Source: an uncultured Oscillospiraceae bacterium (GTDB taxonomy: Bacteria > Bacillota_A > Clostridia > Oscillospirales > Oscillospiraceae). Taken from it: DNA of 14,194 nucleotides. Location: positions 1-14,194 of the forward strand of contig CALWWO010000065.1 of the NCBI GenBank assembly GCA_944385265.1, given 5' to 3'. The position numbers and the translations under genes were made by a program. A model generated the notes under the pieces. That model was given only the letters and a program-made list of their open reading frames with translations, had not been told where the DNA came from and ran no database searches. Below, piece by piece: positions 6,503 through 12,660 of this stretch (position 1 is the first letter of the stretch; each line of letters starts with the position of its first letter).

Positions 6503-7938
6503 TGGGAAAGCTTAAAAACGCATTTAACTCCAAAACCCTGCGTATCGGCGGATACAGCATCATCGCGGGAGTCGTCGTCATTGCCATCGCTGTCGCGGTC
6601 AATATGCTTGTCGCTGAGATACCACTTAAATACACGCAGTTTGACCTCACGCAAAATGAGATCTTTACCGTCTCCGAGCAGACAAGGGAGATTCTCTCTT
6701 CAATGGACAAGGACGTTACGGTTTACTGGATAACGCCGCAGGGCTATGAGGATGTGTATGTGCAGAAGATGCTCGACGTCTACCGCGATCTGACAGACAG
6801 GCTTGATGTAGTAAAGATCGACCCTATCCTCTATCCCAGCTTTACTTCCAGCTACACAACCGAAAAGCTGTATGACAACAGCCTTATTTTCGAGTGCGGG
6901 GACCGCAGCATGGTCGTAAATTCGACCGAGATATTCGTATACGACCTGTCAAATTACTATACGACGGGAGAATACAGCGAAAGCTTTGACGGAGAGAGCC
7001 GTATGACGGCGGCGATAAATTATGTCATAAGCGACGATATGCCGATAGTCTATACGCTGACCGGACACGGTGAGAGCGATCTGTCCGTCGATATGGAGGA
7101 CTCGGTCGTAAATCAGAACATAGAAATCCAGTCGCTGTCGCTTCTCACGGAGGGATCTGTCCCTGACGACTGCGAATGCCTGTTCATATTGTCGCCGCAG
7201 AGCGATATAACCGATTCAGAGCGTGACATAATCGCCGAATACCTCGCAGGCGGCGGAAATATGTTCCTTATAACGGACTATGTCGATGAAAACGGGCTTC
7301 CGAATATAGAGTCCCTCATGTCCTCCTACGGCGTTGAGTTAAACGACGGTATCGTAATCGAGGGCTCTCAGGACTACTGCCTGTACGGCTATGTCCACTA
7401 CCTCATGCCCTCGCTGTCGTCGCACGAGATAACATCTCCGCTTCTGACAGGCGGATATAATGTTGTACTTCCCATCTCTCAGGGGCTTACGATCTCGGAT
7501 GAACTGCGCGACGGCCTTACGGTCACATCTCTCTTTGAAACGTCCGACGACGCGTATTCAAAAGTCGCCGGCTATAATATGACGACCTACGACAAGGAGG
7601 GCGGCGATATAGACGGTCCGTTCTCTCTCGGCGTCGCGATAACCGATGCGTCGGACAGCGCCGAGACGAACATCGTATGGATTCCGTCGTCGATGTTCCT
7701 CGACGCCGACCCTAACAGCTATTCCTCCGGCGCGAACGAAGATTTGTTTTTAAACGCGCTTAGCTGGATGTGCGAAGTTGAGGGAGGCATATCAATACAC
7801 GCCAAAAGCCTTGACGCCGAACATCTCACGATCCCGGGTTCTGCCAAATCGGTACTGTCGTTTGCGGTCACTATCTTTATCCCGCTTGTCATGCTCGGCG
7901 GCGGTGTGGCGACGGCGATCGTCAGGAGGCGCAAGTGA
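6502..7938 (+). CDS. GldG-like ABC transporter auxiliary membrane protein (PF09822 family)
   Basis: A 478-residue bitopic protein: an N-terminal transmembrane helix (about 17-38), a long extracytoplasmic domain, and a C-terminal helix (about 451-473) ending in RRRK. The extracytoplasmic part starts with the family pattern FDLTQNEIFTVSEQTREIL (47-65) and contains LTGHGESD, typical of the GldG/ABC_transp_aux domain, thought to act with the permease. Start ATG 6502 has GGAGG eight bases upstream; the in-frame GTG at 6493 overlaps that site and is rejected. It is joined to its neighbours by TGATG overlaps on both sides. The substrate of such cassettes in non-gliding Firmicutes is not established to my knowledge. 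Confidence 0.88.
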   Translation: MGKLKNAFNSKTLRIGGYSIIAGVVVIAIAVAVNMLVAEIPLKYTQFDLTQNEIFTVSEQTREILSSMDKDVTVYWITPQGYEDVYVQKMLDVYRDLTDRLDVVKIDPILYPSFTSSYTTEKLYDNSLIFECGDRSMVVNSTEIFVYDLSNYYTTGEYSESFDGESRMTAAINYVISDDMPIVYTLTGHGESDLSVDMEDSVVNQNIEIQSLSLLTEGSVPDDCECLFILSPQSDITDSERDIIAEYLAGGGNMFLITDYVDENGLPNIESLMSSYGVELNDGIVIEGSQDYCLYGYVHYLMPSLSSHEITSPLLTGGYNVVLPISQGLTISDELRDGLTVTSLFETSDDAYSKVAGYNMTTYDKEGGDIDGPFSLGVAITDASDSAETNIVWIPSSMFLDADPNSYSSGANEDLFLNALSWMCEVEGGISIHAKSLDAEHLTIPGSAKSVLSFAVTIFIPLVMLGGGVATAIVRRRK

Positions 7939-8618
7939 TGAAACGCCAAAAGAAACGCCTCTCCCTCATCGCAATTCTCGCTGTTGTCGTGGCCGCATAT
8001 TTTGCCGTGTCTCACTTCACGGATGACGGCACGGACTCCTCGGGCGACGGTCAGGCAGATTATATACAGGTGTTCAACACAAGCAGAGACAGCATACTTG
8101 AGATGTCGTGGGAGTTTTACGACAACAGGTACACACTCGTCCGCGACGACGCGTCGTCCGACTGGTACTCCCCTGATATTCCGGAAGCGCAGATCGATCA
8201 GACATACGCATCTGCAATGCTGTCCGCCATATATTCCGTCACGGCAACATCGTCGATAGAGCCGGCCGACGAGCTGTCGGAATACGAGCTTGATCCGGAG
8301 TTTATGCTTATAACGGTCACGCTCGACACGGGCGAACAATACACTCTGCACATAGGTATGTACTCCAGCTTTGCAGAGGGGTATTACGCGCTCGACAACG
8401 GAGCGGAGGACACGATATACATCATTCCAAGCTCTGTATTTAATGCGTTTTCATACACGATCGACGATATCACCGTTGCGGAAGAGGACGCAGAAAACAC
8501 ACAAGACTCCGACAGCGCGGAAAGCGCGGATGAGGCGGAAAACTCCGAGAATGCTGACAGCGCCGACAGCGCGGAAGGTACGGAGGCTGAGGCGGACAGT
8601 GACAGCTCCGCCTCTTAA
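7938..8618 (+). CDS. Short DUF4340 domain protein with acidic C-terminal tail
   Basis: A 226-residue membrane-anchored protein: basic MKRQKKR, one transmembrane helix (about 9-26), an extracytoplasmic DUF4340-like region (about 40-178, with YTLVRDDASSDWYSPD and LDTGEQYTLHIG), then a 46-residue tail (181-226) made almost only of Ala, Ser, Asp, Glu and Asn. DUF4340 proteins regularly follow GldG genes, usually with a longer or duplicated domain, so this one is short. ATG 7938 has AGGAGG eight bases upstream (7924-7929) and overlaps the previous TGA by one base. GTG 7935 is the alternative start. It is the last gene of the operon; the terminator is 66 bp downstream. Confidence 0.8.
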   Translation: MKRQKKRLSLIAILAVVVAAYFAVSHFTDDGTDSSGDGQADYIQVFNTSRDSILEMSWEFYDNRYTLVRDDASSDWYSPDIPEAQIDQTYASAMLSAIYSVTATSSIEPADELSEYELDPEFMLITVTLDTGEQYTLHIGMYSSFAEGYYALDNGAEDTIYIIPSSVFNAFSYTIDDITVAEEDAENTQDSDSAESADEAENSENADSADSAEGTEAEADSDSSAS

Positions 8619-8683
8619 ACGACGTTTCGGCTTCGTCGCTCCTGGCTGGAAGGCTTGCGTTTACAATTTTAAATAGTCGTGCG

Positions 8684-8717
8684 AAAGCGCACTGCGGAAA
8701 AACCGCGGTGCGCTTTT
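8684..8717 (+). terminator. Intrinsic terminator of the ABC operon
   Basis: AAAGCGCACTGCGG (8684-8697), loop AAAAA, CCGCGGTGCGCTTTT (8703-8717): fourteen pairs with one U-G wobble, followed by a T-run. An upstream GTGCG (8679-8683) could alternatively pair with CGCAC (8688-8692) of the 5' arm. On the minus strand the hairpin is followed only by TTTCGC, so it would stop transcripts from the convergent hydrolase poorly. Confidence 0.9.
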
Positions 8718-8757
8718 ACTGTTACTGTATAGATTATGGATAATGGGTTTTGCGTTA

Positions 8758-9999
8758 TCAGAACCTCTCAAAAAACTCGAACGTCTCCTCGAGCACATAT
8801 GTCCACGCATCGGGGTGCTGTCCTCCGCCGACCCTGATAAGCTCGCACGCCTTGTGCCCCTTTTTGATAAGCTGATTGTAGCCGTACTCTATATGGTCAA
8901 AGCCGTGGTAATCCTCCGTGCCGCCTACCATGCGTATCGGAAGCCCCTTGAGCGGTTCGACGTCGAAATACTCAAGGTCGGGGCATCCGCCGGAGGGTGA
9001 GAGCGCCCTGAAAAGTCCCGGGTGGATAGTTGGCAGGTAGAACGTGCCTATCGCGCCCATGGAATTGCCCATAAGGAAGATATGGCTTTTATCGATATTA
9101 TACTTATTGAGCGTAAGCTCTAGCGCGTGCATTACGCAGCGCTCCTCGATGTGGTTTTCGTGCATTTTCTCCTGGGAAAGCCCCATCGGGTTTTTCGGGT
9201 CATATCCGGGCTTCGGCTCGTTGCCCAAAATATTCTGTCTCGTCGGCACGGGGCATCCGTAGCTTCCGCCCTTAGGGCCTGCATTCGGAAGCAGCAGTAT
9301 GTAGTTGTATTTTTCAGCGTAAAACTGTATTTTATTGTTGCACAGGGTGTAGATAAACTGCTCGCCCTTACCGCCGCCGTGTATCACCATTATCATTTTC
9401 GACGGGATATCGGGGTTATACATCGTCGGGATATACAGGCTGTACGGTATCACCTTGTCTATCTCGTCCGACCAGAACGCCTCGTATAGCTCTCCCCTGT
9501 CCTTGCCGCGCATGGCGACGTTTATCGTGCTGAAATATGTGTCGACGACTGGAACACTGTCGGCGTTGCTTATGAGCACCAGCGTATTTTTCCTCGGCCA
9601 GCGCATCGGGTCGATATTTAGAGTCCCGTCTTTTGTGCACATGACGAGCTTCGAAAACGCGAGCTTCATGACATTACCCGCCGGCACCCAGATATCACCG
9701 TCGACAAGCCGTACCGCAAATGGCATTTCAATCTTTTCGCCGTCGACGTCCATTACATTGCTGTCAGGCGCAAGACGCACTGTCTTGCCGCCGTATCTAA
9801 TTGTCGCGCCTTTTTCATCCTCCTCAACTGTCATATACGGCGCCCATACTTTGCGCAGATCGGACAGCGCGACCAAAACGTCCGTGCCGAGGTCTTTCGG
9901 CGCGGCCTTCAGCGCAAACTGGTTTCTGTCCATAAAAACATTCTCGTATCCGTCTAGGAACATTGCTGTCGTCAGATCGTAAAAATACTCTGGAAACAT
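8758..9999 (-). CDS. Alpha/beta hydrolase (esterase/peptidase-like) with copper-amine-oxidase-like N-terminal domain
   Basis: A 413-residue two-part protein. Residues about 25-135 resemble the Cu_amine_oxidN1 stalk/accessory domain (pattern KTVRLAPDSNVMDVDGEKI, then GDIWVPAGNVMKLAF), normally found on secreted Firmicute proteins. Residues about 180-413 form an alpha/beta hydrolase of the PHB-depolymerase/feruloyl-esterase-like kind: oxyanion HGGG (207-210), nucleophile elbow GNSMG (Ser313), acid Asp363 in GGTEDYH and His395 in GGGQHPDAW. No signal peptide is visible, which is odd for the accessory domain. Start ATG 9999 has AGGAGG seven bases upstream. It is convergent with the ABC operon and divergent from the amidohydrolase. 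The substrate is unknown; an ester or a short peptide is plausible. Confidence 0.85.
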   Translation of the reverse strand: MFPEYFYDLTTAMFLDGYENVFMDRNQFALKAAPKDLGTDVLVALSDLRKVWAPYMTVEEDEKGATIRYGGKTVRLAPDSNVMDVDGEKIEMPFAVRLVDGDIWVPAGNVMKLAFSKLVMCTKDGTLNIDPMRWPRKNTLVLISNADSVPVVDTYFSTINVAMRGKDRGELYEAFWSDEIDKVIPYSLYIPTMYNPDIPSKMIMVIHGGGKGEQFIYTLCNNKIQFYAEKYNYILLLPNAGPKGGSYGCPVPTRQNILGNEPKPGYDPKNPMGLSQEKMHENHIEERCVMHALELTLNKYNIDKSHIFLMGNSMGAIGTFYLPTIHPGLFRALSPSGGCPDLEYFDVEPLKGLPIRMVGGTEDYHGFDHIEYGYNQLIKKGHKACELIRVGGGQHPDAWTYVLEETFEFFERF

Positions 10000-10045
10000 C
10001 TTTTATCCTCCTGAAAATAGATTTTAATCGTAAATATCAGTAACC

Positions 10046-10074
10046 ATTATCACATATTTTTTCGTTTGATGCAA
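10046..10074 (-). promoter_or_regulatory. Promoter of the alpha/beta hydrolase
   Basis: Minus-strand extended -10, TG-T-GATAAT (hexamer 10046-10051), 17 bases from a partial -35 TTGCAT (10069-10074). It lies 47 bp upstream of the hydrolase ATG. The -35 is weak and the extended -10 is the main support. Confidence 0.5.
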
Positions 10075-10173
10075 TAAATTTTACAGATTTTATAAAAACA
10101 TTTTTTAAATGCGGCCTTTACGCCTATATAGCGGTTTGGAGACGTTTTCTGCCTGCCCGGCGTCACTTTTTTA

Positions 10174-10202
10174 TTGATATTGGTTGAAAAATGCTGTATA
10201 GT
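10174..10202 (+). promoter_or_regulatory. Sigma-A promoter of the amidohydrolase
   Basis: TTGATA (10174-10179), 17 bases, TATAGT (10197-10202) with TG nearby. Transcription would start near 10209, giving a leader of only about 25 nt that contains AGGAG (10219-10223), ten bases before the ATG. Confidence 0.7.
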
Positions 10203-10233
10203 ATGACTGAAACCAAACAGGAGAAAATTTACC

Positions 10234-11046
10234 ATGGCAATCACCAGAAACGGCGCGGAGTATAAGGTTGCGGACGCGCACACACATATCTACCCGCATA
10301 AGATAGCCGATAAGGCGACAGCCGCCGTCGGCGCGTTTTACGGGCTTCCGATGGAGCTTGTCGGCTCGTCGGAAGAGCTTAAAGCAAGCGGCGGTGCCGC
10401 TGGGATAGACCGATATCTTGTCTGCTCCGTCGCGACAAAGCACGAGCAGGTTTCGAGCATAAACGATTTTATCGCAGAGGAGTGCCGTCAGCACCCGGAG
10501 TTTGTGGGCTTCGGCGCGTTCCATCAGGATCTGCCCGACTTTGACAAGGCAATAGAAAGCATTATAACTCACGGGTTTCGCGGTATAAAAATGCACCCGG
10601 ATTTTCAGCGTTTCAATATTGATGCCCCTGAGATGATGCCGGCATATAAGGCGATCGCAGAGGCCGGACTTATTATTTTGTTCCATATGGGCGACGACAG
10701 ATATGATTACTCGCGTCCGTCACGTCTGATCCGCGTATTGGATAAGATCCCCGAGCTTAAATGTATTGCGGCGCATTTCGGCGGATACCGCAAATGGCAC
10801 GATGCGTTTCCGATCCTCCGCGACGCCGACGTGCATCTCGACACGTCGAGCAGTCTTGCGTTTATCGAGCCGGAATTCGCCGCCGATATGGTGCGCGGTT
10901 ACGGCGTCGATAAGATGATGTTCGGCACCGATTTCCCGATGTGGACGCCGGAGCTGGAGCTTGACCGCTTTTTCGCGCTGGGGCTCACCGAGGACGAAAA
11001 CAGGAAAGTGCTTTTTGATAACTTTGAAAATCTGCTGTTAAAATAG
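10234..11046 (+). CDS. Metal-dependent amidohydrolase (amidohydrolase 2-like TIM barrel)
   Basis: A 270-residue cytoplasmic hydrolase/decarboxylase-type TIM barrel (PF04909-like). The metal ligands expected for the superfamily are visible: HxH in DAHTHIYP (His16, His18), His121 in KMHPDF, His151 in FHMGDD, His181 in AAHFGG and the catalytic Asp233 in FGTDFPMW. Length is normal for a compact family member. Start ATG 10234 is served by AGGAG at a ten-base spacing. It has its own promoter in the 234-bp spacer shared with the divergent hydrolase, and a terminator downstream. The reaction cannot be fixed from sequence: family members hydrolyse amides or lactones or decarboxylate aromatic acids. 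Confidence 0.87.
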   Translation: MAITRNGAEYKVADAHTHIYPHKIADKATAAVGAFYGLPMELVGSSEELKASGGAAGIDRYLVCSVATKHEQVSSINDFIAEECRQHPEFVGFGAFHQDLPDFDKAIESIITHGFRGIKMHPDFQRFNIDAPEMMPAYKAIAEAGLIILFHMGDDRYDYSRPSRLIRVLDKIPELKCIAAHFGGYRKWHDAFPILRDADVHLDTSSSLAFIEPEFAADMVRGYGVDKMMFGTDFPMWTPELELDRFFALGLTEDENRKVLFDNFENLLLK

Positions 11047-11091
11047 CGGGTTGTCGGTTTTCGCCTACGGGCGTCGTCTGTAAAACCCGCT
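11045..11091 (+). repeat. Inverted repeat at the amidohydrolase stop codon
   Basis: AGCGGGTT (11045-11052, overlapping the TAG stop) is the exact complement of AACCCGCT (11084-11091). Inside is a smaller CGCC/GGCG pair (11062-11065, 11070-11073). A competing pairing of GGTTTT (11056-11061) with AAAACC (11082-11087) is possible. No T-run follows; the true terminator is 37 bp further. It may be a 3'-end stabilising structure. Confidence 0.4.
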
Positions 11092-11114
11092 CCTGCGGAA
11101 GATGAGCTTTAGAA

Positions 11115-11161
11115 CCTGAAACGTAACAGCTGGTACGGTATAACCGTACCGGCTTTATTTT
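11115..11161 (+). repeat. 47-bp repeat, left copy
   Basis: Begins CCTGAAA and ends GGCTTTATTTT. It matches 12100-12146 at 42 of 47 positions in the same orientation, 985 bp apart. The repeat contains a complete terminator hairpin plus about 13 bases upstream of it. The pair brackets the DUF4304 gene. Confidence 0.8.
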
Positions 11162-11162
11162 T
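11128..11162 (+). terminator. Intrinsic terminator of the amidohydrolase
   Basis: AGCTGGTACGG (11128-11138), loop TATAA, CCGTACCGGCT (11144-11154), eleven pairs with one U-G, followed by TTATTTTT. There is no T-run on the minus strand, so it acts in the plus direction only. It is part of the 47-bp repeat. Confidence 0.85.
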
Positions 11163-11167
11163 GACTT

Positions 11168-11197
11168 TTGATACCATGTTCTACAATGCAATATAGT
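11168..11197 (+). promoter_or_regulatory. Plus-strand promoter-like sequence facing the 3' end of the DUF4304 gene
   Basis: TTGATA (11168-11173), 18 bases, TATAGT (11192-11197): the same two hexamers as the amidohydrolase promoter, immediately after its terminator. Transcription from about 11204 would be antisense to the minus-strand DUF4304 gene. The next plus-strand terminator is at 12111-12146. No plus-strand gene with a ribosome binding site is seen there. Confidence 0.4.
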
Positions 11198-11235
11198 TTT
11201 GCCCGTATTTGCACGTTGCTCACGCTTTAAACGCG

Positions 11236-11985
11236 TTATCGGAGGCCGAGCGTTGCCGCCAATTCATCGAGATAATCGATATGCGCACGGCTTGCCCCAT
11301 AAATCGTAACATATCCGTCCTGCTCCGCCGTGATATCCTGTCCCGCGTAGACGAGCCGCTCACCTTTTTTCAAATATACTTTTCTTCCGTTGACAACCGC
11401 GTCATTATATTCGCCCATCGCGGTCTGATAGTACTGCTCAAATAGCTCTTTCGCTTTTTCCATATCACCCAAATGCCCGTATATCATCGCTTCCTCAAGC
11501 GGGAGCTTGTTTCTGTTGAACAAATCAAAGTTCGGGTAGTCTCTGCGGCGCGCAAGGATGTTCTCTCTTGACGAAAGCACATCAAAAACCGGCATCACCT
11601 TATTCTCGATGTCGTCGATTATCTCATACTGTATTTTCTCAGCGTCTTCCCGCAAATCAAAGCATTTCTCCTGTCCTCCGTCAATACTGCCCAGCCTGGA
11701 ACGAATGGAGCACTCGTACTCATGGTAGTATCTTTTTATGGGCTTTTTGAGTATAAAAGCCCTTTCCGAACACTCGGGAATCCGAATCCCGAGATTTACC
11801 CACATCCTGTGTGTCTCACCGCGGTAAGCCTGCCCGCACTGAAAATTTATCACCTGCGAAATATCTCCGGAGACAAAGCGATGCAGAGTCCTCCCGTGTT
11901 TTTTGAAGCCGTATGCCCTGATTGCTTTATAGACGCCGTTTTCTATCTTGTCGATACGGAGTGTTATTTCAACTTTTTCTTTCAT
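11236..11985 (-). CDS. DUF4304 domain protein with C-terminal extension
   Basis: A 249-residue soluble protein, no signal peptide. Residues about 10-130 carry the DUF4304 pattern: GFKKHGRTLHRFVSGDISQ (26-44), VINFQCGQ, then HRMWVNLGIRIPEC (59-72). Function unknown. The remainder is longer than the domain alone and includes a helical TPR-like stretch, EEAMIYGHLGDMEKAKELFE (164-183). ATG 11985 is preceded by AAGG six bases away, a moderate site. No convincing promoter is seen upstream; a partial TATACA lies near 12021. The gene stands alone and is bracketed by two copies of a 47-bp terminator repeat, which suggests a small mobile or exchangeable gene. Other DUF4304-like genes also appear as isolated accessory genes, but an immunity-type role would be speculation. 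Confidence 0.75.
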   Translation of the reverse strand: MKEKVEITLRIDKIENGVYKAIRAYGFKKHGRTLHRFVSGDISQVINFQCGQAYRGETHRMWVNLGIRIPECSERAFILKKPIKRYYHEYECSIRSRLGSIDGGQEKCFDLREDAEKIQYEIIDDIENKVMPVFDVLSSRENILARRRDYPNFDLFNRNKLPLEEAMIYGHLGDMEKAKELFEQYYQTAMGEYNDAVVNGRKVYLKKGERLVYAGQDITAEQDGYVTIYGASRAHIDYLDELAATLGLR

Positions 11986-12099
11986 AATTCACCTTGCCAC
12001 TGTTTTTACGGTCTAACTGTATAGAGCATAACAGAACAGCACAAAAATTTCCACTGAAAACGCAAAGTATTCCGTCAAACCGCGGCTTCTCGGAAAGCG

Positions 12100-12146
12100 C
12101 CTGAAATATAAAAGCCGGTACGGTATAACTGTACCGGCTTTATTTT
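12100..12146 (+). repeat. 47-bp repeat, right copy
   Basis: Same orientation as 11115-11161, with five substitutions. Two fall in the stem and both keep pairing (U-G in one copy is C-G in the other, and C-G is G-U), so the hairpin shape has been conserved while the sequence drifted. Sequence similarity stops at CCTGAAA on the left and after the T-run on the right. Confidence 0.8.
12111..12146. terminator. Bidirectional terminator hairpin (right repeat copy)
   Basis: AAAGCCGGTACGG (12111-12123), loop TATAA, CTGTACCGGCTTT (12129-12141), thirteen pairs with one G-U. In the plus direction it is followed by TTTATTTT, in the minus direction by TTTTATATTT. On the minus strand it can end transcripts from the 12250-12555 gene, about 110 bp after that gene's stop. 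In the plus direction no gene lies upstream except on the antisense side of the DUF4304 gene. Confidence 0.8.
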
Positions 12147-12180
12147 GCTTGTCCCGTTTTCGAAACACAAATGAATGGTT

Positions 12181-12249
12181 TTATGCAGGCGGCACGACCG
12201 CCGCATCGGCCGTCTTTGCTATCTCCTCAATAAATGGGAAGCTGGCAAT
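12181..12249 (-). pseudogene. Possible 22-codon gene remnant, in frame after the orphan gene stop
   Basis: Directly after the TAA at 12250-12252 the same minus-strand frame continues open for 22 codons, reading IASFPFIEEIAKTADAAVVP and two more residues before TAA at 12181-12183. The codons are GC-rich, unlike the preceding gene. This could be the C-terminal end of an older resident gene cut when the AT-rich segment arrived. A frame of this length is also common by chance. Confidence 0.2.
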
Positions 12250-12555
12250 TTAAGTTTCGTCCAAATATATTTCTACTTTGATGTATTCTTTATTTTTTGC
12301 ATAGGCAAAAACTTCTGATTTTCTAATGTAGTCAAATATATTTCCACTTAAATCTTCGTCCCATGTTGCTTCACTAAATATTTTATTTTCACTGGTAGTC
12401 TTATATAAAATGTTTACATGGATTTGATAAAATTCTTCATCATCATTTGGAAATTGCCTAACTAACGAAATTTCAAACACTGGTTCGGGCGCAAAAGTAG
12501 TAAATGTTCCTGTTTCAAATAAAATCATATCTTCTTCAAGCGGTATGCTGCACAT
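12250..12555 (-). CDS. AT-rich orphan gene, hypothetical protein, possibly 5'-truncated
   Basis: A 101-residue acidic protein (MCSIPLEEDMILFETGTF...YLDET) with no family I recognise, no signal peptide and no membrane segment. Composition is clearly more AT-rich than all neighbours. ATG 12555 has no ribosome binding site. The frame stays open upstream to 12615 (VIEYGIWIIID before the Met) with no ATG, GTG or TTG, so the original N-terminus may be missing. The internal ATG at 12528 follows GAAGAAG, a weak alternative start. It lies just downstream of the carboxylesterase terminator, without a clear promoter of its own. ATTTAAG occurs at both edges (12248-12254 and 12589-12595). It could be a small accessory (e.g. 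immunity-like) gene or a decaying fragment. Confidence 0.5.
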   Translation of the reverse strand: MCSIPLEEDMILFETGTFTTFAPEPVFEISLVRQFPNDDEEFYQIHVNILYKTTSENKIFSEATWDEDLSGNIFDYIRKSEVFAYAKNKEYIKVEIYLDET

Positions 12556-12621
12556 ATCTATAATAATCCAAATCCCATACTCAATAACATTTAAGAGATG
12601 TACATATGTGCAAAATTACAC

Positions 12622-12649
12622 AAAAACCCGCCGGAAATTCCGGCGGGTT
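12622..12649 (-). terminator. Intrinsic terminator of the carboxylesterase
   Basis: On the minus strand AACCCGCCGG (12640-12649), loop AATTT, CCGGCGGGTT (12625-12634), followed by TTTTTG (12621-12626). It lies 12 bp after the carboxylesterase stop. Ten strong pairs plus two possible A-U pairs within the loop. Confidence 0.88.
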
Positions 12650-12660
12650 CTGTTATTCGT

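Noticed and set aside
7719..8351. Minus-strand open frame over the GldG/DUF4340 junction
   Set aside because: It is antisense to two well-supported, overlapping genes; composition reflects the codon bias of the opposite strand.
10171..10686. Minus-strand frame opposite the amidohydrolase
   Set aside because: Covered by a gene with all metal ligands, a promoter and a ribosome binding site on the plus strand.
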